Origin: an uncultured Eubacteriaceae bacterium
Lineage (GTDB): Bacteria > Bacillota > Clostridia > Lachnospirales > Lachnospiraceae
DNA: 5,413 nt
Direction of reading: 5' to 3'
NCBI GenBank assembly: GCA_945938055.1
Contig: CAMEUH010000182.1
Coordinates: 1 to 5,413 of the forward strand
The number at the start of each line of letters is the position of its first letter. Position 1 is the first letter of the stretch. The position numbers were made by a program, and so were the translations under genes. The notes under the pieces are model-generated. The model was not told the DNA's origin, did no database searches, and saw nothing but the letters and a program-made list of their open reading frames with translations. Below are positions 1 to 5,376 of the stretch, piece by piece.

Positions 1-1
1 A

Positions 2-1012
2 GAGGGACCAAAGCTTTATAAGCGGAATGGCTATTATTACATTTTTGCTCCTGCAGGTGGCGTAAAAACAGGATGGCAGACCGTTCTGCGTTCCAGAAAC
101 ATTTATGGGCCTTATGAATATAAAAATGTTCTGGTGCAGGGAGATACTCCGGTAAACGGACCGCATCAGGGCGCATGGGTGGATACACCAACTGGTGAGG
201 ACTGGTTTTTACATTTTCAGGATGTCTATGCGGCAGGAAGAATCGTACATTTACAGCCAATGGTCTGGGAAAATGACTGGCCAATTATTGGAGCTTATCA
301 AAAAGGTGAGGACTTTGGAGTTCCGGTCATGGAGCATAAGAAACCGGATGTGGGAGCAGTTTATCCGGTTATGGCACCGGATGCAGAGGATGAGTTTGAT
401 TCGGTGACGCTGGGGCTTCAGTGGCAGTGGAATGCAAATTATGACAACAGCTGGTATGCCATGGACCCGGAAGGCAGCAGCATTGTGCTGAATGCAGTCC
501 ATAAGGATACAGAAGAGTCTATTTCCAATGTGCCAAATCTCCTGCTTCAGAAATGGTGTATGCCGGAGTTTACGGCAGATACGGTCATGACCCTGGATAA
601 GTTAAATGAGGGAGACATGGCAGGAATGGTTTCCCTGGGAATGCGTTTCGGAGCAATTGGCGTAAGAAAAGAAGCAGATGGACTGTACCTTGTGAAAATC
701 CATGGTGAGCAGGTGTTCAAACAGGAAGCGGCAACGGCGGTGGACCAGGTGGAAACTGTGAAAAAGCTCGATGAGTGTGCCGTGGCATTTTTTCGAAATG
801 TGGTAAAAAGAGTAGAACCAGTGGAACCGGGCGTGCTGCGGGAAATGATTTCCCTTGCTTATAGCACCGATGGAGAACATTTTGAAACGGTGTTGGAATT
901 TGAAGCACTTGCGGGACGCTGGGTTGGAGTAAAGAATGGACTTTTTGCAGTAACAGAGAAAGAAAAAGGCGGAAGCACGGCAATTGATTATTTCCGGATT
1001 CGTCCTCTGTAA
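2..1012 (+). CDS. Glycoside hydrolase family 43 protein (beta-xylosidase/arabinofuranosidase type), 5'-truncated by window edge
   Basis: This is the C-terminal 336 residues of a longer protein. The reading frame is open from base 2 and the start lies outside the window. The fragment opens with EGPKLYKRNGYYYIF, which matches the GH43 motif whose Glu is the general acid. The remaining five-bladed propeller follows, including NGPHQGAWVDT (residues about 52-62), where a conserved GH43 His sits near the active site. From about residue 120 (DEFDSVTLGLQWQWN) to the final YFRIRPL there is a beta-sandwich domain of the GH43 C-terminal (concanavalin-like) type, which lines the substrate pocket in two-domain beta-xylosidases. 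The expected role is hydrolysis of xylo- or arabino-oligosaccharides from plant cell wall. The two catalytic Asp residues and any signal peptide would lie upstream, so exact specificity and location (cytoplasmic or secreted) cannot be told. The gene ends its own unit, with an intrinsic terminator 20 nt after the stop. Confidence 0.88.
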   Translation, partial: EGPKLYKRNGYYYIFAPAGGVKTGWQTVLRSRNIYGPYEYKNVLVQGDTPVNGPHQGAWVDTPTGEDWFLHFQDVYAAGRIVHLQPMVWENDWPIIGAYQKGEDFGVPVMEHKKPDVGAVYPVMAPDAEDEFDSVTLGLQWQWNANYDNSWYAMDPEGSSIVLNAVHKDTEESISNVPNLLLQKWCMPEFTADTVMTLDKLNEGDMAGMVSLGMRFGAIGVRKEADGLYLVKIHGEQVFKQEAATAVDQVETVKKLDECAVAFFRNVVKRVEPVEPGVLREMISLAYSTDGEHFETVLEFEALAGRWVGVKNGLFAVTEKEKGGSTAIDYFRIRPL

Positions 1013-1032
1013 AAAACAGATAAAACTTTTTC

Positions 1033-1062
1033 AGGAGTGTTCTTTTCGAACACTCCTTTTTG
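1033..1062 (+). terminator. Rho-independent terminator of the GH43 gene
   Basis: A perfect 10-bp inverted repeat, AGGAGTGTTC (1033-1042) and GAACACTCCT (1048-1057), encloses a 5-nt TTTTC loop and runs straight into T5 (1057-1061). It lies 20 nt after the GH43 stop codon. The U-tract is only on the + strand side, so it serves the GH43 transcript. Confidence 0.9.
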
Positions 1063-1068
1063 TAATAT

Positions 1069-1109
1069 AATAAGAGAGCGGACACCGTCAGGCAATCCAC
1101 TCTCTTATT
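1069..1109. other. Long imperfect hairpin without U-tract, function unknown
   Basis: AATAAGAGAG (1069-1078) is perfectly complementary to CTCTCTTATT (1100-1109). After a C/A mismatch, GGA (1080-1082) pairs with TCC (1096-1098), leaving a 13-nt apical loop (1083-1095). The element begins only 7 nt after the terminator above. On the + strand it is followed by TTTGAGGAG and not by a U-run, and on the minus strand by an A/T mix, so it is not a standard terminator in either direction. It may be part of a structured RNA or a degenerate repeat. The pairing is directly visible; the function is not. Confidence 0.5.
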
Positions 1110-1110
1110 T

Positions 1111-1140
1111 GAGGAGTTTATGAAAAAAAGAAAAAATTAA
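1111..1140 (+). other. Possible six-codon mini-ORF (MKKRKN) with strong Shine-Dalgarno
   Basis: GAGGAG (1111-1116) sits 3 nt before ATG at 1120. The frame reads M-K-K-R-K-N and stops at TAA 1138-1140. It lies directly behind the hairpin at 1069-1109 and just before the promoter at 1144-1172, so it would need a transcript that starts upstream or escapes the GH43 terminator. The codons are nearly all AAA-rich, and in an A-rich intergenic stretch such a peptide can arise by chance. It could be a leader peptide, part of a structured RNA, or a relic of a lost gene start. No function is claimed. Confidence 0.2.
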
Positions 1141-1143
1141 ATC

Positions 1144-1172
1144 TTAACTAGCTTTACTTTTAATGTTATTAT
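1144..1172 (+). promoter_or_regulatory. Sigma-A-type promoter with extended -10
   Basis: TTAACT (1144-1149, 4 of 6 to the -35 consensus) is separated by 17 nt from TATTAT (1167-1172, 5 of 6 to the -10 consensus). An extended -10 TG dinucleotide lies at 1164-1165. Transcription would begin near 1179, giving map a leader of about 130 nt, unless this promoter drives a separate small RNA. This is the best promoter match upstream of map. Confidence 0.5.
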
Positions 1173-1181
1173 AGAAAGCAA

Positions 1182-1241
1182 ATGTGTACATAAAATGTGG
1201 AAAATATTAACAGATTGTAAACATTTTGTGCAAAATTGTGA
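1182..1241. promoter_or_regulatory. Cluster of small dyads, possible operator region upstream of map
   Basis: Three short inverted repeats of similar flavour lie within 60 nt: ATGT-GT-ACAT (1182-1191), TGT-AA-ACA (1216-1223) and ATTTTG-TG-CAAAAT (1223-1236). TTGTG also recurs at 1226-1230 and 1236-1240. They sit between the extended -10 promoter and the weaker promoter-like box near map, where a repressor or activator could act. The region is strongly A/T rich, so chance dyads are expected. No regulator is assigned. Confidence 0.2.
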
Positions 1242-1263
1242 ATAAGAGGTCAAAAAAAACGAT

Positions 1264-1269
1264 TATACT
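1264..1269 (+). promoter_or_regulatory. Possible proximal -10 box for map
   Basis: TATACT (5 of 6 to consensus) lies 39 nt before the map ATG and would give a normal short leader of about 30 nt. No -35 match is found at 16-18 nt spacing. TTGTGA at 1236-1241 is 22 nt away, which is too far for an ordinary sigma-A site. An activator-dependent or non-functional site is possible. Confidence 0.28.
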
Positions 1270-1308
1270 ATAGAAAATAGACAATTGATTGGATTAAAGG
1301 AGAAAAAG

Positions 1309-2184
1309 ATGTTTAAGAAATTAAAAGATAATACACCGTGCTGGTGTCGCTCCGGCAGATTGTACGGAGAATGTCACAAAAATTTTGATGCAAGGCTGGC
1401 GGTATTAAAGGCGGCAAAAAAGAAAATACCGCCAAAGAAAATCATAAAGAACGAGGAACAGATACAGGGAATCCGTGAGAGCAGCCGAATTAACATTGCC
1501 GTTCTGGATTATGTTGCAGAGAATATCCGGGAGGGAATGACCACGGAAGAGATTAATACAATGGTCCATCAAAAGACTCTGGAAATGGGAGGAATCCCGG
1601 CACCGCTTAATTATGAAGGCTTTCCAAAGAGTGTCTGTACCTCCATTGGAAGCCAGGTATGCCATGGAATTCCGTCGACAGAAGACGTTCTTGAGAATGG
1701 GGACATCATTAATGTGGATGTGTCTACCATATATAACGGATATTTTTCGGATTCTTCACGAATGTTTTTGATTGGTGAGGTACATCCTGAGGTGAAACGG
1801 CTGGTTGAAGTGACAAAAGAAAGCATTAACGTGGGGCTTCGTGAAGTAAAGCCATGGAATCCCATTGGAAATGTGGGCGCGGCAATCAATGAATTTGCCA
1901 GAAAAAATGGTTATTCGGTGGTGCGTGAAATTGGTGGACATGGTGTGGGACTGGAATTTCATGAGGAGCCGTATGTGAGCTTTGTAAGTAACTGGAATAC
2001 CGGCATGATTATGGCACCGGGAATGGTCTTTACCATTGAACCCATGATTAACATGGGGGAACCGGATATTTTTATTGACGAGGATAATGACTGGACTGTT
2101 TATACGGATGACGGAATGCCATCAGCACAATGGGAAGTAACAGTGCTGGTAACAGAAGATGGGTATGAGATTCTGACGTATTAG
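1309..2184 (+). CDS. map: Methionine aminopeptidase, type I, with N-terminal SEC-C zinc motif
   Basis: This 291-residue cytoplasmic metalloprotease removes the initiator Met from nascent proteins. ATG at 1309 is chosen because AAAGGAG (1296-1302) lies 6 nt upstream; a TTG at 1285 would put this Shine-Dalgarno inside the gene. Residues 10-23 form a SEC-C type zinc knuckle (C11-x-C13 and C22-H23), a known N-terminal addition in clostridial MetAPs that may help ribosome docking (inferred). The catalytic pita-bread domain runs from about residue 47 to the end. All five metal ligands are visible: D137 (NVDVS), D148 (SDSSR), H211 (GGHGVG), E244 (FTIEPM) and E276 (QWEVT). Active-site His residues H119 (VCHGIP) and H218 (FHEEP) are also present. 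The protein looks intact and functional. It is followed after 38 nt by an ABC exporter, with no terminator between them. Bacillota often have a second map copy in the ribosomal-protein cluster, so this may be an extra paralogue. Confidence 0.96.
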   Translation: MFKKLKDNTPCWCRSGRLYGECHKNFDARLAVLKAAKKKIPPKKIIKNEEQIQGIRESSRINIAVLDYVAENIREGMTTEEINTMVHQKTLEMGGIPAPLNYEGFPKSVCTSIGSQVCHGIPSTEDVLENGDIINVDVSTIYNGYFSDSSRMFLIGEVHPEVKRLVEVTKESINVGLREVKPWNPIGNVGAAINEFARKNGYSVVREIGGHGVGLEFHEEPYVSFVSNWNTGMIMAPGMVFTIEPMINMGEPDIFIDEDNDWTVYTDDGMPSAQWEVTVLVTEDGYEILTY

Positions 2185-2222
2185 AAACAGAAGAAGGTTT
2201 TCGAAAAATTGGGGAATGCAGA

Positions 2223-2912
2223 ATGAATATTGTTGAAGTGAAGAACATAAAAAAATCATATGGGAAAAAACAGGTGCTTCGTGGTGTTGATTTTTACGTA
2301 AAAACAGGCGAGTGCGTTGCACTGGTTGGAGCAAATGGATGTGGCAAGACCACACTTCTTGGAATTCTGGCTGGTTCTTTAAAAGCGGATGATGGTGAAG
2401 TTTCCTATCATGGGGAAAATCCGTTCCGGGATCGGAAAGTTTTCTGCAAATATGCCGGTTATGTGCCGCAGGAGAACCCGTTAATGGATAAATTGTCCGT
2501 GAAGGATAATCTGCGGTTCTGGTACTGTGACAGTAAAAGGTCTTTAAAGGATGACATGGAACATGGAATTTTGAAAGAGTTTGGACTGGATCAGTATCAG
2601 AATGTCTCAGTGGAGAAGCTTTCGGGCGGATTAAAGAAACGTCTGAGTATTGCATGTGCGTTGGCCGCAGACCCACAGATACTGATTATGGATGAGCCGG
2701 GAGCAGCCTTGGATATTGTGTGCAAGGAAGAAATTAAGCAGTATCTGCTCCGTTACATGGCAAATGGAGGAACGGTGATTCTGACAAGTCATGAAGAGGC
2801 AGAACTTTCCATCTGCAGCAGAATGTATCTCTTAAAAGATGGAAAGACGGAGGAACTTCCGAAAATTTTATTCGGGGAGGAACTGATGGAAAGGATGAAG
2901 CAGGGTGAATAA
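2223..2912 (+). CDS. ABC-2 type exporter, ATP-binding protein
   Basis: This 229-residue single-domain ABC ATPase is expected to sit at the inner membrane face and power the two permeases encoded after it. All core motifs are present and intact: Walker A GANGCGKTT (36-44), Q-loop Gln83 (VPQEN), signature LSGGLKKR (133-140), Walker B ILIMDEP with catalytic Glu158 (153-159), D-loop GAALD (160-164) and switch His190 (TSHEE). The short length and signature type fit the drug/peptide/Na+ exporter group (NatA/BcrA/CcmA-like), but substrate cannot be assigned. The start is ATG 2223 with a modest GGGG (2211-2214) at 8 nt spacing. It is 38 nt after map and its last 8 nt overlap the first permease, pointing to translational coupling. 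The last 20 residues are a short Lys/Glu-rich tail with no extra domain. Confidence 0.94.
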   Translation: MNIVEVKNIKKSYGKKQVLRGVDFYVKTGECVALVGANGCGKTTLLGILAGSLKADDGEVSYHGENPFRDRKVFCKYAGYVPQENPLMDKLSVKDNLRFWYCDSKRSLKDDMEHGILKEFGLDQYQNVSVEKLSGGLKKRLSIACALAADPQILIMDEPGAALDIVCKEEIKQYLLRYMANGGTVILTSHEEAELSICSRMYLLKDGKTEELPKILFGEELMERMKQGE

Positions 2913-4107
2913 GAAAAAAACATTGTGTTTTCTTCAGATAAAGCGTGCTTTTTGCTCCATCCCGGTAATTTTTTTCGGAACGGCAGTCTTTACGGCACTT
3001 GTTGCACTGATTGCCGCCGGGGGTGTATTGCTGTTATCTTCCAATGAGGAAAGCGCGCCAATGAAAGTGGCAATGGTAGTGGAAGACGATAATAAATATA
3101 CCCGCATGGCAATTTCTTATTTACTGGAGGATGAATCGGTTAAAAATACCTGTTCCTTTCAGGAAATGAGCCAAAAGGAGGCGGAAAGTGCGCTGATTGA
3201 TGGAAGCGTATTTGCTGTGGTTGTGATTCCAAAAGATTTTCTTGCAGGAGTCTTAAATGGCACCAATCTTCCGGCAAGGATTATTCTGCCCAAAGCGGGC
3301 ATGAATTCCCAGTCACGGTATTTTCAGGAACTGATTGAATCTGGGGCCTCGGATCTTGCCACAGCGCAGGCGGCAATTTATGCATTGGGTGATTTGTGCA
3401 TGGCAACCGGGATTGATGCCATTGCAGAATCCGAGGATTATCTGAACCGAAATCTTTTACTGTTTGCGTTACGCAGAAATACATATTATGGAAAAATGGA
3501 ATTATCGGATACCGGTGATTTAACGACAGTGCAGTTTTATGCAGCAACCGGAATCGTATTACTTTTATTCTTTAGCGGAATTACCTGCTGCGATATTTTA
3601 AAGCGGGAACAGGGATCCTTTGTAAATGTATTGAAACGGTATGAAATCTCATCCGGTCTCTTGGCAGTTTCCAAGATTCTTGGGGTAATGGCGGTATATG
3701 TGCCATTCTTTCTTATAGTGTACCTGATACTGTCAGCGTTCCACGTAATAGCATTTTCCGTTCAGGCATTGCTTTCTGTGATTGTAGTGGTATTTGCAGT
3801 ATTTTCCATGAATCTTTTTGTATTCTGGATTACTGATGGAAGGATGGCAGGAACCATGGTTTTATTTCTGGGGACGATGGTGATGATGTTTGTTTCAGGA
3901 AGCTTTATTCCGGAGGTGTTTCTTTCAGAAGGAATGAATGCCATCGGACGGGTGATGCCGGTAAAATATATTACAGGGCTGTGCGGACAGATTCTTACCG
4001 GGGAGGTTCTCCTTCGGAATGTGGTTATCTGCATGCTGACCGGAATCGTTTTTGTGGCGGCGTCTGTTTTATGCCAGAAGCTTCGGGAATATTGGGGAAG
4101 GGATTAA
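2905..4107 (+). CDS. ABC-2 type exporter permease (first subunit)
   Basis: This is a 400-residue membrane protein of ABC2_membrane_3/NatB-like architecture. One helix (about 20-45) is followed by an extracytoplasmic domain (about 46-208), then five helices: about 210-230, 254-278, 284-310, 315-337 and 371-392. The stretch FAVVVIPKDFLAGVLNGT (103-120) matches the pattern seen in the external domain of such permeases. MPVKYITG (351-358), before the last helix, corresponds to the conserved Pro/Tyr region of ABC-2 permeases. The start is GTG at 2905. It overlaps the ATPase by 8 nt, has AAGGA (2891-2895) 9 nt upstream, and is needed to include the first helix, since the next in-frame ATG is at residue 53. 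It likely pairs with the next gene as a heterodimer on one ATPase. The exported substrate is unknown; antimicrobial peptide, drug or lipid-linked cargo are possibilities only. Confidence 0.9.
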   Translation: MNKKKTLCFLQIKRAFCSIPVIFFGTAVFTALVALIAAGGVLLLSSNEESAPMKVAMVVEDDNKYTRMAISYLLEDESVKNTCSFQEMSQKEAESALIDGSVFAVVVIPKDFLAGVLNGTNLPARIILPKAGMNSQSRYFQELIESGASDLATAQAAIYALGDLCMATGIDAIAESEDYLNRNLLLFALRRNTYYGKMELSDTGDLTTVQFYAATGIVLLLFFSGITCCDILKREQGSFVNVLKRYEISSGLLAVSKILGVMAVYVPFFLIVYLILSAFHVIAFSVQALLSVIVVVFAVFSMNLFVFWITDGRMAGTMVLFLGTMVMMFVSGSFIPEVFLSEGMNAIGRVMPVKYITGLCGQILTGEVLLRNVVICMLTGIVFVAASVLCQKLREYWGRD

Positions 4108-4111
4108 GGAG
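4105..4111 (+). promoter_or_regulatory. Shine-Dalgarno of second permease overlapping the previous stop
   Basis: TAAGGAG combines the stop codon of the first permease (TAA 4105-4107) with a strong Shine-Dalgarno, 8 nt before ATG 4120. The arrangement supports coupled translation and fixes the start. Confidence 0.8.
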
Positions 4112-4119
4112 AAGACGGA

Positions 4120-5184
4120 ATGAAGAAAATAATGCTATGGCTCTGGCTTCTGACCAAGAGACAGTTAAAAAATGTATTTTTCCTGATGATTGTGGTTCTC
4201 GTTCCGGTTCTCTCCTTTGTAGCTTCCCGTGTGGATTCCTTATCACAGGAAACGCAAAACAGGGCAGCTCTTTATGCAAGGGATGATGATAAGATTGCAG
4301 CAGGAACCATAGAGGAGCTTTTAACGGCAGACAGCAGCTATGAGTTCTATCTGTGTGGAAGTGAAGAAGAACTGATTGACGAGGTGCGTGACGGAAATGT
4401 CCAATGTGGTTTTATCTTTGATGATAAGTTAACCGAGCGGATTGAAAAAGGAAAATACAAGGGAAATCTGATCATTGTTGCCAAGAAAAACTCCATTCTG
4501 GCAGATACCATCCGGGAAACGGTTTTTGCGGCATATTTTAAGGAATTTGCAAAAAAGACCGGACTTGATTTTATTGCATCCAATGAGAAGTTTTCCCAGA
4601 TGGACCCGGAGGGATTGGAACAGTTTGAAGGCGCATATGAACAATACCGGGAAGGAAGCGGAACGTTTAAGGTGTCATTTGAAACCATGGATGGAGCAGA
4701 TTCGTTTGCAGAAACACAGGTGATTGAAACAACAGCCGTAAAATTTCCGTTGCGTGGCATCATGGCAGTTCTTATCATGACCGGTACCATGATGGGATTA
4801 TTAGGCTGGCTGTCTGACAGGGAGAAAGGCGTTTTCGCTCCGATGAAACATGATTTTATTGTTCTTTCAAGGCTTTTTTATGTTTTGATTCCAACGGCGT
4901 TTCTTGGAATTTCAACCATCATAAGTCTTATGGCATGTGGTGAAAATGTATCCCTGGGACATGAAATCATGACAATGGCAGGATATGTGGTGCTTCTTAC
5001 GGTGATTGGAACTTTTTTCAGTTTCCTGATCCGGAAAAGTTCTGCAGTCATTAGTGCAATGCCGGTCTTCATCATTGGAAGTCTCTTAATCTGTCCGGTA
5101 TTAATTGACCTGACATTGTACGTTCCGGTATTAAAGTGGATCCGGTATCTGTTTGTGCCATATTATTACATGAACAGTTTTTAA
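4120..5184 (+). CDS. ABC-2 type exporter permease (second subunit), short C-terminus
   Basis: This 354-residue membrane protein has the same plan as its neighbour. It has one helix (about 17-37), an extracytoplasmic domain (about 38-208), then helices at about 211-230, 247-272, 284-303 and 309-333. Cytoplasmic loop SDREKGVFAPM (232-242) corresponds to the KREQGSFVNVL segment of the first permease. The stretch CGFIFDDKLTERIEKGKYKG (96-115) is the counterpart of the VVIPKDF segment. The protein stops at IRYLFVPYYYMNSF, the position where the partner continues for about 45 residues with a sixth helix. Five helices are therefore predicted instead of six. Neither alternative frame after the stop encodes a hydrophobic helix, so a recent simple frameshift or nonsense change is not the explanation. 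It is either a natural short form or an old truncation. It probably forms a heterodimer with the first permease. Confidence 0.87.
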   Translation: MKKIMLWLWLLTKRQLKNVFFLMIVVLVPVLSFVASRVDSLSQETQNRAALYARDDDKIAAGTIEELLTADSSYEFYLCGSEEELIDEVRDGNVQCGFIFDDKLTERIEKGKYKGNLIIVAKKNSILADTIRETVFAAYFKEFAKKTGLDFIASNEKFSQMDPEGLEQFEGAYEQYREGSGTFKVSFETMDGADSFAETQVIETTAVKFPLRGIMAVLIMTGTMMGLLGWLSDREKGVFAPMKHDFIVLSRLFYVLIPTAFLGISTIISLMACGENVSLGHEIMTMAGYVVLLTVIGTFFSFLIRKSSAVISAMPVFIIGSLLICPVLIDLTLYVPVLKWIRYLFVPYYYMNSF

Positions 5185-5192
5185 AAAGAAAA

Positions 5193-5234
5193 TCCGGTGG
5201 GAATTCAAAAAAAGTTCTTGAATCTCCCACCGGA
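5193..5234 (-). terminator. Strong hairpin with minus-strand U-tract
   Basis: TCCGGTGGGA (5193-5202) pairs with TCCCACCGGA (5225-5234). After a single C bulge (5224), ATTCAA (5203-5208) pairs with TTGAAT (5218-5223). The total is 16 bp around a 9-nt loop. On the + strand no U-run follows (AATATGATAAG). On the minus strand the stem runs directly into TTTTCTTTTT (complement of 5183-5192), the form of an intrinsic terminator for leftward transcription. For the exporter mRNA it could still act as a 3' stabilising or pausing stem. No leftward gene is seen in the window. Confidence 0.6.
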
Positions 5235-5235
5235 A

Positions 5236-5252
5236 TATGATAAGATATCATA
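5236..5252. promoter_or_regulatory. Dyad TATGAT-N5-ATCATA between exporter and carA
   Basis: TATGAT (5236-5241) and ATCATA (5247-5252) are exact inverted repeats separated by AAGAT. It lies right after the long hairpin and upstream of the possible carA promoter. An operator role is possible but the element is A/T rich and short, so chance is a fair explanation. Confidence 0.2.
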
Positions 5253-5257
5253 AATCA

Positions 5258-5287
5258 GATAGCAGTATGCAGATTGCTGTCTATTAT
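5258..5287 (+). promoter_or_regulatory. Possible carA promoter with overlapping inverted repeat
   Basis: TATTAT (5282-5287, 5 of 6 to the -10 consensus) is preceded by GATAGCA (5258-5264) and TGCTGTC (5275-5281). These form a 7-bp dyad with one G-T pair and a 10-nt loop, covering the position of a -35. No good -35 hexamer is present, so the site may be weak or activator-dependent. Transcription would start near 5294, ahead of the T10 tract. Confidence 0.3.
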
Positions 5288-5304
5288 AGAAAAAGGACTA
5301 GGGA

Positions 5305-5337
5305 CGGGCAAGGATGTCCGGATTGTCTTTTTTTTTT
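5305..5337 (+). terminator. Possible intrinsic terminator or attenuator in the carA leader
   Basis: GGCAA (5307-5311) can pair with TTGTC (5323-5327, one G-U) directly before T10 (5328-5337), giving a weak intrinsic terminator with a small inner G-G/C-C pairing. An alternative stem, CGGGC (5305-5309) with GTCCG (5316-5320, one G-U), uses the same bases and excludes the first. The tract lies about 40 nt before carA and after a promoter-like -10 box, so it could be an attenuator for carA. It could also just end the exporter transcript. The stems are short, hence moderate confidence. Confidence 0.4.
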
Positions 5338-5376
5338 GCCTAAGAATACTTATGTGAAAGGTTTATTGGTGGTAAG

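Noticed and set aside
134..1012. GTG at 134 as the start of the GH43 gene
   Set aside because: The frame is open from base 2 and the upstream residues (EGPKLYKRNG...) are a core GH43 motif, so the gene begins before the window. No suitable Shine-Dalgarno precedes 134.
1197..1205. DnaA-box-like TGTGGAAAA
   Set aside because: A single copy with a mismatch in an A/T-rich intergenic stretch; no box cluster or replication gene nearby.
1215..1229. Possible catabolite-responsive element (cre-like TTGTAAACATTTTGT)
   Set aside because: It fails at the central CG and at the conserved C in the second half-site, and it lies before a housekeeping gene, not before the GH43 gene it would be expected to control.
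1285..1308. TTG at 1285 as the start of map
   Set aside because: It would place the strong AAAGGAG site inside the coding region; ATG 1309 has ideal 6-nt spacing and begins just before the SEC-C motif.
1013..1308. CRISPR array, tRNA, IS end or attachment site in the intergenic regions
   Set aside because: No regularly spaced repeats, tRNA cloverleaf, transposase remnants or terminal repeats with target duplications were seen in 1013-1308 or 5185-5376.
2122..2676. Minus-strand open frame of 184 codons opposite map and the ATPase gene
   Set aside because: It lies fully opposite two well-supported genes with intact motifs, has no recognisable domain, and its composition (many His, Pro, Arg) is typical of an antisense shadow.
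3981..4286. Plus-strand open frame of 101 codons across the two permease genes
   Set aside because: It spans the junction of two strongly supported membrane protein genes in another frame, and its sequence has no membrane or domain features and no sensible ribosome binding site.
5185..5253. Extension of the second permease by frameshift or stop read-through
   Set aside because: Both tested continuations give short hydrophilic tails (ending near 5253 in the same frame and near 5240 in another) with no membrane helix, and the DNA is explained by the hairpin.
5294..5340. PyrR binding site in the carA leader
   Set aside because: I could not find the conserved PyrR RNA loop sequence in the short leader, so only a generic attenuator-like structure is reported.
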